Below, piece after piece: positions 12,545 through 23,404 of a stretch of 64,000 nucleotides of DNA (positions within the stretch are counted from its first letter, which is position 1; each line of letters begins with the position of its first letter). The DNA comes from Aaosphaeria pasadenensis (Eukaryota > Ascomycota > Dothideomycetes > Pleosporales). The stretch lies in contig JAKLMB010000001.1 of the NCBI GenBank assembly GCA_022813625.1, positions 1,550,001 to 1,614,000 of the forward strand, in the 5' to 3' direction. The position numbers and the translations under genes were made by a program. The notes beneath the pieces are model-generated. The model saw only the letters and a list, made by a program, of their open reading frames with translations. It was not told the DNA's origin and did not search any database.

Positions 12545-13750
12545 ATGTCACACTCCAAGCGCAACACCTCCCTCGCCTTCTTCACCTCGTACGAGCGCGA
12601 CTCCCTCAAGTCCTCCTGGGGCTCGCAATCCACACGCCTGACGCGCGACTCCTTCCTCCCCTTCGGCTCGTGCCAGCTCTGCCTGCTCTCCCCCGCCATC
12701 GACCCCGTGTGCTGCGCGGACGGCGACCTGTTCTGCCGGGAGTGCGCGGTGGAGAACCTGCTGGCGCAGCGCAAGGAGATGAAGAGGGTGAAGCGCGGGG
12801 AGGAGAGGAGGCGGGAGGAGGAAGAGGGGGAGAGGGAGAGGGAGGACGAGGAGGCGAGGAGGAGGGCGGTGGAGGAGTTCGAGAGGGTGCAGATGGGGTT
12901 GGAGGTTAAGTTCAGCAGTAGCGGCGCCGGTGGCAGCGGGGCGAAGATCGTGGGGAGGGAGGACGGGAAGGTGGTTGTTGAGCGGACGGTGGAGGACGCG
13001 GACGGCGAGAGCAGGGGCAAGAAGAGGAAATTCGAACTCGACGAGGAGGAACTGAAGCGCATCGCGCTGGAGGAGAGGTCTCGCGCGCGCCTCGCGCTCG
13101 ACGAGGAGAAGAAGGCTTCGAAGGCGGTTCTCCCGAGCTTCTGGGTGCCGTCCCAGACGCCAGACACGAACCACAAAGTCGCCGACAAGGCCAAACAATC
13201 CCCCACATGTCCAGCCTCCGACCCAAACAAACCGCACTCCTTCTCCCTGAAGTCCCTCACCACCGTCAATTTCACATACGACGACAAATCCACCTCCACA
13301 TCAGATACCACATCCTCAACAAACCAAACAGGATCTAAGACAACAACGACGACACCACCAACATGCCCAAGCTGTCGCAAAACCCTAACCAACGCCACAA
13401 AAGCCGTCCTCGCCATCCCCTGCGGCCACGTCCTCTGCAAGCCCTGCGTCGACAAGTTCCTCCGGCCCGAACTCCGGCACGACCGCCACGCCCACGACGA
13501 CGGGCCCGACCCGGATACCGTGCACTGCTACGTCTGCGACGCGGATCTCACCACCGATCCTAACTCCTCGTCCTCCGCCGCCGCCGTTGACGACAAGGAT
13601 AAAGCGAAGAAGGAGAAGAAGGGGAAGAAAGGGAAGGACAAGGACGCGGCGCCGAAGCCGGGCCTCGTGCCGATTAGGAGTGAGGGCACGGGTTTCGCGG
13701 GGGGCGGCAAGGCGGTGGTGAAGAGGGAGGGGGTTGCGTTTACGGTGTGA
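12545..13750 (+). CDS. NOSIP-like RING/U-box protein, probable spliceosome-associated E3 ligase
   Basis: An intronless 401-residue protein. The N-terminus (SHSKRNTSLAFFTSYER) and the adjacent zinc-ligand-like CQLC...CCADGDLFCRECAVENLL (about residues 43-76) match the N-terminal half-RING/zinc-NOSIP region of nitric oxide synthase-interacting protein homologues. A long Glu/Arg-rich coiled coil follows (about 78-130). SFWVPSQTP near residue 200 is another typical NOSIP segment. The C-terminal RING is CPSCRKTL...IPCGHVLCKPCVDKFL with a late CYVCD pair, then a Lys-rich tail. In animals and plants NOSIP family members are E3 ubiquitin ligases found in spliceosomal complexes; the fungal role is inferred from that. 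Start is the ATG at 12545. Confidence 0.82.
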   Translation: MSHSKRNTSLAFFTSYERDSLKSSWGSQSTRLTRDSFLPFGSCQLCLLSPAIDPVCCADGDLFCRECAVENLLAQRKEMKRVKRGEERRREEEEGEREREDEEARRRAVEEFERVQMGLEVKFSSSGAGGSGAKIVGREDGKVVVERTVEDADGESRGKKRKFELDEEELKRIALEERSRARLALDEEKKASKAVLPSFWVPSQTPDTNHKVADKAKQSPTCPASDPNKPHSFSLKSLTTVNFTYDDKSTSTSDTTSSTNQTGSKTTTTTPPTCPSCRKTLTNATKAVLAIPCGHVLCKPCVDKFLRPELRHDRHAHDDGPDPDTVHCYVCDADLTTDPNSSSSAAAVDDKDKAKKEKKGKKGKDKDAAPKPGLVPIRSEGTGFAGGGKAVVKREGVAFTV

Positions 13751-15114
13751 TGAGATGGATAGATGGGTAGGTAGACGGTGCGATCTAATTGATACCCTAC
13801 GACGATCCCCGGGAACGAAGTTCCCATTGAGGGATGAGAGACGCGCCAGATTGGAAGAATAGAACGAGCAGGAAATGGGAATTTTGTAGAAGATGTTAAT
13901 AAGATTCCCTAACACGTGCAAGAGACAACAATGTGGTGATCATGGTAGTAGTCTAACGTGTGTTCCTCTATATATAAAGAAAATAATAAATGTACCAAAG
14001 TAACTTATAGTGTAAAACCTCGCGTGTTGTAGCTATCTTTCCTACGATCAAGTGTTTACCCACCTAGGCACTGATGGATGCGTGATAAGAGAATCTGAAT
14101 TGGAATTGAATCGAAGATGTGACGTTCCCTTTGAAAACGGTATCATAAATATGGTTTCTGGCATGTTATTTTGATAATTCTCCCCGGTATCTGAGAAGTG
14201 AACGAGACATGAAGCGGTTTGTTTATGATAGGAATGGAATGTTTCGGGTAAGTTATGTGGAATAAGAATGATAATAGCAAATAGATATGCCACAGCTACT
14301 CCATCGTCGTTGCAACGAGAACAGATGGGCCTCTGCGTGTAGATATATAAAGGTAGGTATAGGTATAGGTGTAGGTATAGTTTATAAAATATAATGACAA
14401 CAAATGTCAAGATTTTTAAAAAGAAGAAATAATACGTGAACCCGAGAGATATGGGACCGAGAATAAAATTGCCGAAAAGAAGAATCAGAAGAATTATAAA
14501 GAAAGAGAAAAGGTATGAAGATTCAGTGAACGGTTCATTCAAAAAGGTCCGGTAGCAAGTGCGGAACATGCACGCAAGAAACAAAGAAAAGCCTAGCTAA
14601 CTGTCCGGGAGAAGAACTGGATTTCAACGTGTAGACGAAAGAGGTATGAAATGAGCAAGAAAAAAGAAGACGATCAGGATATCAAGGTATGTAACAACAA
14701 ACAAAGAAGAAAAGAAAGTATCTCTAGACAACCAAGTGCGTGCATGGGAAGGGCACATAATCTCAAACCCCACGACAGGACGAAAGGATTTTTTGAAAAG
14801 CTGTTTTTGATTTGGTTATATTTGTTCATTACAGTCGTTTTGTTTTGTTTCTTTTTGCCAAAAAAACACTTCCCTTCCCTACTGCTGCCGCTTGCTGCCC
14901 TTTGTGTGTGAATGTGTGTGAACATGAACATGAACGATAAGAATCAAGATGATGAATGTCAAGGTGACAAGAAAAGGTGATGGGAAAGGATGGTAGTACA
15001 GACCGATGGGGGATGCCGCCCGCGTATCTTCAAGGGAGGGGGATGGGGGTATCGGTACATTTGTCGTCGTCTTCGTCGTTCGTCTTCTCAGGATGATCGA
15101 ATCCTCAATAACGA
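13751..15114. other. Convergent 3' intergenic region, no gene seen
   Basis: About 1.36 kb lies between the 3' ends of the NOSIP-like gene (plus strand) and the kinase gene (minus strand). It is AT-rich and contains an AGGTAT repeat at 14351-14381. Open frames of up to 178 codons here are rich in Phe/Leu/Ile/Tyr because of the AT bias and have no family features. Confidence 0.5.
14351..14381. repeat. Short AGGTAT-type tandem repeat
   Basis: Four to five tandem copies of a degenerate six-base AGGTAT unit are directly visible in non-coding DNA. Confidence 0.8.
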
Positions 15115-17395
15115 TCACCTCGCCGTGATCTCTCCTGTGCTCCTCTCTTCCTCCTCGTCCTCGATCCTCCGCCTCACGCCGCCTTCGACCTGGATCCCCT
15201 GCTGGACCCATTCCATCTTCTCGATCTCGTCGAGGCTCTTCCGCCCGCGAGACGCTTTCTTAAGTAGTGCTTCCACGCACTCCCTGGCGCCGTTCCACTC
15301 TTTGCCCTTCTCCGAATCCCACTCGCCGTAGTTGTCGCCATACTTGACCCAGACCCAGTCGCATCGGGCGATCCTGTGGGCTGCCCGGCTGCGTGAGCCT
15401 ACTTTCCCGGGCGGCGGATCAAACGGCAGGCGGCCCTCCATGAGGGCGTACAGCACGACGCCGAGAGCCCATGAATCAGTGGCTCGGCCGTCATAGGGCT
15501 GGCCGAGGAGGATCTCGGGAGCGGCGTAATCTTCACTTCCGCAGCGGGTGGTTAGTAGAGGGGACTCTGGCGGGGCAGGGATGCGACGAGATAGCCCCAG
15601 ATCCGTGAGTGTCGCTATGGGGAACGGATGTGATTGGGGGTGCTTCAGCAATGGCACTGTGCTTGTGGGGATGTTTAGGAGAACGTCTACGAGAGTTAGT
15701 TTTCATTGTCCCATGCGGAAGACAGACCAATGGCTCTCAAGGGGGGTGGAGAAATGTACTTTCAAGCTTGATATCGCGATGCACGATTAGTTTGTTATGC
15801 AGATACCTCACGGCACTGACCATCTCCGCGAAGATGCGTTGGACGATGTCCGGTCCGAGCAGCTCGCGGTGCGCGCTGGCCACGTCAAACAAATCACCAC
15901 CTGGGCAGTACGTCAAGACCAACAGGGCCTGTGCTTCATCATGGTCGAAGGCCTTCAGGTGTACCAGCGAGGGATGGCAGATGGACCGGAGCATTTCGAC
16001 TTCTCTTTTGAGGCTTAGTTCTACACGTTCCTCATCCGCGCCACCCGCCGGACCGTGCTCGCACACCTTGATCGCTACCAACTTGTGGGGATCGAGAACA
16101 GACTCATCGAGTGGGTCTTTGGACGAAACTTTCTCGCTTGTCGCGAGGTAGACTTTGCTGAAGGTTCCCTGGCCGAGCTGCCTGACGGGGCGCCAGAGCC
16201 TCTTCGTCTTTTGCGATCCATGCCTGACGCGAATGTATTGAATGCCGTGATCTTCTGATGTATCTTCGCCTTCGCTCTCGGTCATGCTCCGGTTACTCGC
16301 ATTACTCGCGTTGCTGGCCGGGGGTGTGGGGAGACCTTTGGGGGCCGTGGTAGAGACGAGTCCTCTTTGCGCCGCGAGGTAGGCCTCTCGATGGAGATGG
16401 TTTTCTGAATCCTGCTCTGGCGCCGCCTGCTCGGGGGCTATGTTGGAGATTGTGACGTGGCGGGGTCGAATGTTATGCAATGCTTCGGGAGTGAATTCGC
16501 TGATGCTTCGGTTCCTGTCGCGACTCTTATCGTTCCTTGATAGATTCGCTGCGGCGGCTTCGACCGCAGCGGCCTGGAGCCGTTGGTATCCCTTCTTCTT
16601 GAGCGACGGAGACGGAGAGAGTGTTCCTCTGCTGAGCATGGCGAAGGAGTCATCCTTGGAAGACGCGCTGGACGCGCCTCTCGAGCGAGGGACCTGGGGG
16701 AGGCCGGCGCGGTTCCATGGCCCGGGAGAGTCTGACATTACTAGAGGAGAAGGTAGAGGGGTGAGGTCCGATAGGGCATTTAGGGCCGGCGAGGAGAGTG
16801 CGGAGCCGGGCGATAGGGAGCCGGTCATGCTCGCCGTCGACAGAGCAGTCCTCAAATGGCCTCCCTCCTGGATTGTGATCGGCGCGGTGGCCGCGTGCCG
16901 CAGGCCTTCTGCTGTAGACCCCTCCAGATTGTCCGTCGAGTATTGGTAAATCCGCGATTCGGCGTGGGGGACGAGGGAGGAGATGTCGGTTTGCAACTGG
17001 AGGCCGGCCGCGGTGGGGTGGCGGATATGTGCGCGGAAGGGGATGGCGGAGGAGGAAGAGTCGCCGTCTGAAGAGTTGTGAGGTGGAAGATGAGTATTCA
17101 AGAGGCGCGAGGATGCGATGGCGTCGGCGGGAGCCGCGTAGTTTGAGGCGGTTGTCTTGTAGGTGTTGCTGGAGGTATCCAAGGTGGCACCCGCCGCATG
17201 CGGCGTCGTCGAAGTCTTGGAGACGACAGGAGAAGCCAGCCAGTGGCCGGGTAGAGGTCGCGGAGGAGTCGTAGTGGTAGTCGAGGATGAAGCAGGAGGT
17301 CGACCCTCGGGGGTCGAGGTGGTGGTGGTGGAGGAGGACAAGGAGGAGATTGTGTTTGTGATGTTGGAGTGGGAGTTGGAGTCGGAGTCAGCCAT
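15115..17395 (-). CDS. Serine/threonine protein kinase with long Ser-rich N-terminus
   Basis: Exons 17395-15760 and 15686-15115 join across a 73-nt intron (GTACAT...CTAAC...CGTAG) that splits the Asn of the catalytic loop, giving about 735 residues. The first 390 residues are Ser/Thr/Pro-rich and probably disordered and phosphorylated. The kinase domain (about 400-690) shows the glycine loop GQGTFSKVY, the VAIK lysine, HRDIKLEN with the catalytic Asp near residue 540, and SEDYAAPEI as the APE motif. The magnesium-binding DFG is DLG in this protein (LTDLGLS). The C-lobe carries the segment CDWVWVKYGDNYGEW. The layout resembles fungal Prr1/Prr2-type or related CAMK-like kinases, but the subfamily is a guess. 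Essential catalytic residues are all present, so it is predicted to be active. Confidence 0.9.
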
Positions 17396-17671
17396 GGTGT
17401 ATTGCTTGCCAACCTACCGCGGGCGCAGCAGTAATAGCAAGCAATCAGGTCGGCAGACAAGCAAACAAGCAAATAGTAGTCTTGAAAAGAAAGAAACGGG
17501 AAACGCTGCGTCGGGATAGTTAATGCGCAAGGCGTCGGTAGTCAGTGAGTATGTACTTGTACTAGCAGTAGTAGCAGTAATAGTACTTTGTGTAGTAATA
17601 ACTAGGAAGGTCCCGTAGGTCACTTTAGTTAATAGCACCACGGTCACCCGTATCGAAATCCAACGAACTGT

Positions 17672-17702
17672 ACCCCAGCCCAGCCCAGCCCAACCCAGCT
17701 CA
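17672..17702. repeat. CCCAG tandem repeat
   Basis: Several tandem five-base CCCAG-like units are visible in the upstream region of the kinase gene. Confidence 0.85.
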
Positions 17703-17800
17703 GTAGGGCAATGGCCTAGTAGTTAGTAAGTACAGAACAAGGTAATGTACCTGAGCAGGTACGAGGGGGGAATAGTTCAACAAGAGTCAGGTCCTTTGTG

Positions 17801-17845
17801 GCAGGGCGTGCAGGGCAGGGCAGGGCAGGGCAGGGCAGGACAAGG
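17801..17845. repeat. GGGCA tandem repeat
   Basis: About eight tandem GGGCA-like units are present. The unit is near-complementary in style to the CCCAG repeat 100 bp away, so the two tracts could pair in single-stranded form. Confidence 0.88.
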
Positions 17846-19356
17846 CAAGGCAGTTCGCTCCCCCGTGTTTTCTCGTTTTGACTTTGTCTGAGTTGCACCC
17901 CAAAAGAGAGCAGACCAGAGTAGAGCAGAGAGTAAAAAAAGCACACACCATACAGTGACCAAGCAGTAACCGGGCGGGACAGACTCACAGACTACAGCTA
18001 AGTCACCTCCACTTGTATAGTATTTAATTAGTCGTCGAGACAGTTAACTCTTTTGTAGGCAAGCCGCAAGCCATGAATGTGGAGATCCAATCAGTAATTA
18101 CCGGTAATGCAATTAGTAGTTGTAGTAGTGGTTGAGCTATATTCAATCATACCGCTACGGCGTTGCAATGATCATGTCTACCTTGGTGAACACAACCCCA
18201 ATAATAGTCACAGAGCATCAGCAGGAACAAGAAAAGGGTTACATCTCTTGAAGGGTTGGCTGGCACGCTGGTTACTCGCTCGCTTGAACGGGAAAATGTT
18301 TCGAAGGAATGGGTCGATGAGTATTCTAGATTCCCCATGACCCCCTTCCCCATAGTCTGATACTCGACTGTCCTCTCTCCTGTCCCTCGTCCCACGGCGC
18401 CCTACACCCCAAAACCACCTGTTAACCGCTCAGCCTCGCTTCCAGACCAAAACATCGAAATCCGGGGGAGAAAACACCTCAAAATGTAACTACTTGAATA
18501 TGACTCCCTTAATTCCCTTCGCCTCGGTCGCAAAGAATCCAAGCGCCCACCCACATGGAGCGGCGCCCCCGAACGCCTCCCGCAGATGTCTAGATGCACA
18601 AGCTTTTTCTTCCTGTATTCATTATTTTTAAGAAACTTCGTGTGTAGAGGGATGGGAATCTTGGTATAGAGAGTAGATATTACTACGCTCACGGTCCCAG
18701 GTCCCATACCTTGTTTGTAGGTACTGTCTTATCGTTCGGGACCCCTTATAACATTTTCTTCTAGAACGTCAGCGACAAGCTATTTGACCCCTGATCCCTT
18801 ACCTTAACTCTCTCTTCTATGAGTACCTAAACTATGCCTGCGTTTACTTCCATCATACATCTACAAGTAGATACTTTTGATTCTCTGGACGACACCTGCA
18901 AAAATACATCCATTCACAGCAGTAGACATCCGACGTGTTTTTACTATGTATATTTATTATCGAGTCATTGATTTCTAGTATACAATCCAAGATGTTGTGC
19001 TCTCCTTCCTACACTGCTACGCTACCAAGCGTTGAACAACGCAAAGTTTGCAAGCAAAGCGTGAATGGCAAACTCAACGGTTCCTTTCTGCCTGCTCGCT
19101 GATCCTGGTCCTGACCACAAGTCGATTCCTGATTTTGAGCTGGAGTGTACTAAGCTGAGCTTTCCAAGAGGCAAATTGTTTTCCTAATCGTGAAGGAAAA
19201 GGGGAAAGGGAAAATGAAAAGTAACAAAAGGAAGACAGCCCGTAAAGATCGGCTCTTCCAAAGTCCAAACAAGGCCTTTGGCGCCAGAAACAATTAGGCT
19301 ACGTCAATTCCAGTTGCTAAGTGTGTTGGTACAAGTCATATCAAGACATTCCGCAT

Positions 19357-19494
19357 CCAGTTCATACGTCGTCCAAATAGCGGTTGCGCAAGAAGAATCG
19401 TTCCGGTTCATACGTCGTTAGATTAGCGGTAGTTCACGAAGGGCTCATCCGGTTCAAACGTCGATCGAACAACCCATTGTCGTCCTGCAGGTTC
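19357..19494. repeat. Degenerate 46-bp tandem repeat, three copies
   Basis: The 16-base core CCGGTTCATACGTCGT begins at 19357 (one mismatch), 19403 (exact) and 19449 (two mismatches), exactly 46 bp apart. The segment TAGCGGT follows the first two cores at the same offset. The array ends within a few bases of the stop codon of the minus-strand gene ending at 19498, so it probably lies in that mRNA's 3' UTR. Confidence 0.8.
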
Positions 19495-19497
19495 CAT

Positions 19498-22400
19498 CTA
19501 TTTGGTTCCTCCGTTGCTGAAATCGTGGCCATTGCTGCCAGAGTAGTACGAGGGCATGCCTCCATAGAAGCCTCCGTTCCCACCACTGAAGTGGCCTGCT
19601 CCGTTGTTGCTGTGGTACGGGTTGGAAGAGGCATATCGATCCTTGTTCTCGGAGCCCGCATTCTGGTTGCGCCAGGCATGTCCATTCCCAAAGTTGTTGT
19701 CGTTACTATTGGTACTTCCATTGTTGGTGCCATTATTGTTGCTGTTGCCGGTAGCGTTGCTGTTGCCGGTGCCATTGCCCGTGCCGGTACCGCCACTGTT
19801 ACCACTTGTATAGCCTTGTCCGAACCGAGGGTACGCGTGGTTGGTCATCTCGAAGATGCCTGCTGGCGGCATGCGATGGCCTTCAGCAGGCGAATCCGCG
19901 ACCGGGTCGTAAGAGTAGGCGAGAGAGGGCTGCGAGCGATGGTTGGGAAGTAGCATCGGCGGGCCCATTAGTCCTTGCGGGACATATGCTTGAGCAGTTG
20001 GTAGAGAGGTTCTAAGCGCTGCCATCTCTTTTCTCAGATCTTCAATTCGCTTCTGCATCTCAGTGTTCTTTCGATTCTGGGCAGACAGCGGTTCGGCAAC
20101 GTCCGTCTTCAACAATCCGATGACTTTGTCCATCTTGGCTTCGATGGCCTTCTGTTTCTCCAAGACGTCGTCAATACGCTTATCAGTGGATGTCATGTTG
20201 CTTTGAACCTCCTTGAACCCTGCCTCTTGCTTGGCAACCATGTCATTGTGTCTCGTCGTGATGAGGGTATATTGCGTTGCGCTCTGATTGATAACTGCAT
20301 CGAAGAGTGTGCGGCCAACTACATCGATATGCTCATTGCACATAAAGAAGTGAGTATAGATGTTGCTAAGATCATTGGAATGGACTGGAAGTGGTTGGCC
20401 GGATTGCATAGCAGCAGCCACGAGACCTAGGTGTGGAGCCTGATGGTGAAGCGGGCTCGGGACCGCACTCGGGCAGCTGGCGTATGCATCGCTGTTGTTG
20501 TGGCTATAACCAGCCTTGGAGGGACTCACAGCATCGAGAATCGCCGTAAGGCGAGATGAGTATGGATCAGGCTGAAGAAACTGCGAGCCGTTGCTTGAGC
20601 GAACGTCTCTGGAAGCTTGCTCATTGCGCGAAGGGGCGATGGAAGCGGTGTCTGAGGTATACGAGACTCCCTGCATTTTCTGTGGTGAAGTTTTCTGACC
20701 GCCAGCTGTTTTATTTTCGTCCATAGCTCCGGGAGCCATATTGATCTCACTGGAATCACCCTTGAACATCATCTCGACGAGTTCTTTGGAGGAGCTGGTC
20801 TGTACGGAAGAGGTCGACTGTTTGGGTTTGGGTGCTGGAACGGTGAAGAGCAGGCGGCGAGGATCGGCCTGGGCGAATTATTAGCGATCTGTGCGCTTCG
20901 ATGTTTGTGTGCGGGGGAAGGGAGAAGAAATAAAGTGAAGGAGGAGTAAGAGGTAAAAGTGGAGTAAAGTGAGAGTGAAGGAGACATGGACGAAGATGCC
21001 ACGTGCGCGAAGAACGTGATGGAAGGTACGACTGGGGCAGGATGACTTACATTTCTAGAAGGCCTATCTTCCTCAAATCCTTTAATAGAGAGACCAGTTG
21101 GAGTGAAGAAACGAGGCTTGAGAGGAGAATCAGCAAAATTATGCTGAGCCCAGTAGCGCTGAGCCGCATTCTGCTGGGTGGAGGACACCTGCTCGATGAC
21201 TTTTCCTTTTCCTTTCTCCTGCCTCAATGCTGGGTGCATGTCGTCCTCATCTTGCTCGTTCTCTGGCTCCTGCTCATTGTCTGAGTTCTCAAAGGGATTG
21301 TTGGTCGCATAGCCCATCTCTCCACGGGCAGACATGATGTCAGGAGCCTCAATCAGTTTGGCGTAGTCCTCGGCCGTATAAGGAACGAACTTTGTTGGGC
21401 TCTCACCTCCTCCCTCCGGGATGAGAGGGGCAGCAGTATAAAAGTTTGGCATCTTGGGAATGGGATCGCCGTTCCTTGCCCTGTTGCGATACTCTTCCTT
21501 GGCACGGTCTTTCATGACACGCTTGGACTGAGTCCAACCGAGCATGTTCTCCGGAACATCTGGTGGCGTATCTTTTGCTGGCGGAGTCGGTGGGACGTGA
21601 GGGGTTTCCGTTGCCCAAAGAGGCTTCTTTACGGGCCTCTTCTTGGTCATAGTCACCTTGTCACGAGAAGATGATTTCTTGTGGAATGAAGTCCTGAGTG
21701 CGGTGCGAGGAGGGCTGCGAGGTCGAGGATGACGAACGCGGCTCTGAGGATCTTGAATCTTTGATGGAAGTGACTTCGATGTAGTAGAGCGCAGTGTATG
21801 GTTCCAAGGACGATAGGTGTATCCACGACCTTGCTGTGAGTCCGTCCCAAGGAGTTTAGCAGCCTTCAATGGCATTGGGGGAGGAGGGGTGCTTGGTCCA
21901 GCCGCGTCGTTGTTAGACGAGAGAAAGCTCGGAAGGCCTAGGTTACCGAACATCTTCTTAATTGGACTCTTGAGAGAGTTGCTTTTCTTGATGGGCTTCT
22001 CACGAGTCCTATCGATGCGCGTGATCTGCATATCATAGTCCCCACCTAGAGTTGTTAGTCACAATAGAACTCGCTCGTTGATCAGGGAAACTTACGGCCG
22101 CTCTCATCCCAGGGCTGGTGCAACATCTCGAAATGCTTCTTCTCTGACTTGGCCTCAAGGTGTGCTCTGGCAGTCCTAGGATCAGGCTTCGCTCTCGCAG
22201 TACGGCCATGGCTCAGTCGGTAACCTCGAGCACTGCCTGGTTCAGTGTGGTTGGAATGTCTGGAGCGAGCGGTGCTAGCATGACGACCACCTTCAGTAGA
22301 TGGGCGTATGTCAGACTTCGCAGGCGAGCTTCGAGTGAGGCCGGGGTCATGTCCGAGAGACCTCGTTCCAGTGGTGGGCCGGATATCATGGCCAGTGGCT

Positions 22401-22612
22401 TGCTCACCCTGTAGAATGTTATCAGGCGGCGCCATCAAGGGTAAGTAAGGATTGTTAGACTCCACATTACGACGAGATTCAATCGCACGCTCGGCCTTCT
22501 CACGAGCTGCTGCAATCGCAAAGGCATTGGGACTAGGTACCGGTCGATTCGGCGGCGGAGGGGTGATCTCGATTTCCGAAGGCAGGCGCCTGAAGCCAGG
22601 ACCCGCCGACAT
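19498..22612 (-). CDS. Large hypothetical protein with coiled coil and Asn/Gly-rich tail
   Basis: I do not recognise a family. Three exons join in phase: 22612-22096, 22045-21051 and 20868-19498, with introns of 50 and 182 nt that have GTAAGT donors, giving about 960 residues. The N-terminal half is basic and Pro/Ser-rich, with a segment KKPLWATETPHVPPTPP and a conserved-looking ENMLGWTQSKRVMKDRA near residue 330. Residues about 730-790 form a strong coiled coil (DDVLEKQKAIEAKMDKVIGLL, then EMQKRIEDLRKEMAALRTS). A region just before it (NEHIDVVGRTLFDAVINQSA) could be a small folded domain. The last 100 residues are an Asn/Gly/Thr/Ser low-complexity tail. A scaffold or cytoskeleton-linked role is possible but unproven. 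Confidence 0.8.
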
Positions 22613-23404
22613 TGGACAGATTGGACAGATTGATTGAGTGATTGGGTGTATGAATTTGTATTATCTGATTCTCCGTTAGCTTGTTTCTTATGGCAGGCCG
22701 TGATAAAAGCTGTGTTAAAAGGCCGTGATAAAAGGCGGGGGAGAAGGTCACCTAGGCAGAACAACAACAAACGCGGAGACAGCGTAAACAACACCAGGTA
22801 AAGTGAAGGTGAGAATCAACTTGCCATGCTAACCTTTTTCGAGCAACATTGCGACCGCGTACTATGTCCTTTGCTTTACTTTGCGTCAGTGACCAACTTC
22901 TACACTGTCCACGCATGAATTCCTAGGTAGTAAACGAAGAGAAAAAAAAACATATGTCACATGTTCAAATTTGAGAGTCAGACTTTGAAGTTGAAGGAGT
23001 TGAAGGTAAAGGTAAATAGCCTACCACCAGCTTGAACTGCTGCTACGTTTTGTGTGCTCTATCTTAGCTTCGCAGTGCAGATTTGCAAGCACTGGCTTAC
23101 GAATGAGCCCTCTGTTCAGATGGCAGGCCGTGATATCAGGACCGTGATAAAGAGCCGTGATAATCAGTTTCGTAATCAAGCGGTATGCAATGCTTGCGAG
23201 GCATGACCGGCAAGTACGGATAGAAAAGTTGATGGAAGGAAGAGCAGCATTTCATAGCTCGCAAGAAAACACCGCTACCCACATAAGCGCCGGGAATTCA
23301 ACGTAAGGTATCCCAAATAGCCACGCCTGGCCTACAGAAACAATCAAAGAACTGCAGCACCACTTCCGCATGAAATGTGCCCCATGTAGACTCTAATGAC
23401 ACGC
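22613..23404. other. Intergenic region with CCGTGATA motif cluster
   Basis: About 790 bp between two minus-strand genes. It holds the promoter of the coiled-coil gene and the 3' flank of CDC42. Five CCGTGATA words are present in two groups (see the repeat entry). No gene is seen. Confidence 0.55.
22690..23163. repeat. Two clusters of CCGTGATA(A) motif
   Basis: GGCCGTGATAAAA occurs at 22696 and 22721, with a diverged copy (CTGTGTTAAAA) between them. A second group at about 23126-23163 has GGCCGTGATATC, ACCGTGATAA and GCCGTGATAA. The 15-mer TGGCAGGCCGTGATA begins both groups, about 430 bp apart. The words are direct repeats on the same strand. Confidence 0.8.

Larger units (their letters stand above)
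17396..19497. other. Kinase promoter region and 3' flank of the coiled-coil gene, repeat-rich
   Basis: About 2.1 kb without a supportable gene. It contains CCCAG and GGGCA tandem repeats (17672-17702, 17801-17845) just upstream of the kinase gene and a 46-bp tandem repeat (19357-19494) abutting the stop codon of the coiled-coil protein. No family-like open frame is present. Confidence 0.5.

Noticed and set aside
12511..13455. Long minus-strand frame over the NOSIP-like gene
   Set aside because: It is antisense to a recognisable RING protein and is rich in Ser/Leu as expected from its Glu/Arg codons.
14048..14584. 178-codon hydrophobic frame between NOSIP-like and kinase genes
   Set aside because: The Phe/Leu/Ile/Tyr richness follows from AT-rich DNA. 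No start context or family pattern.
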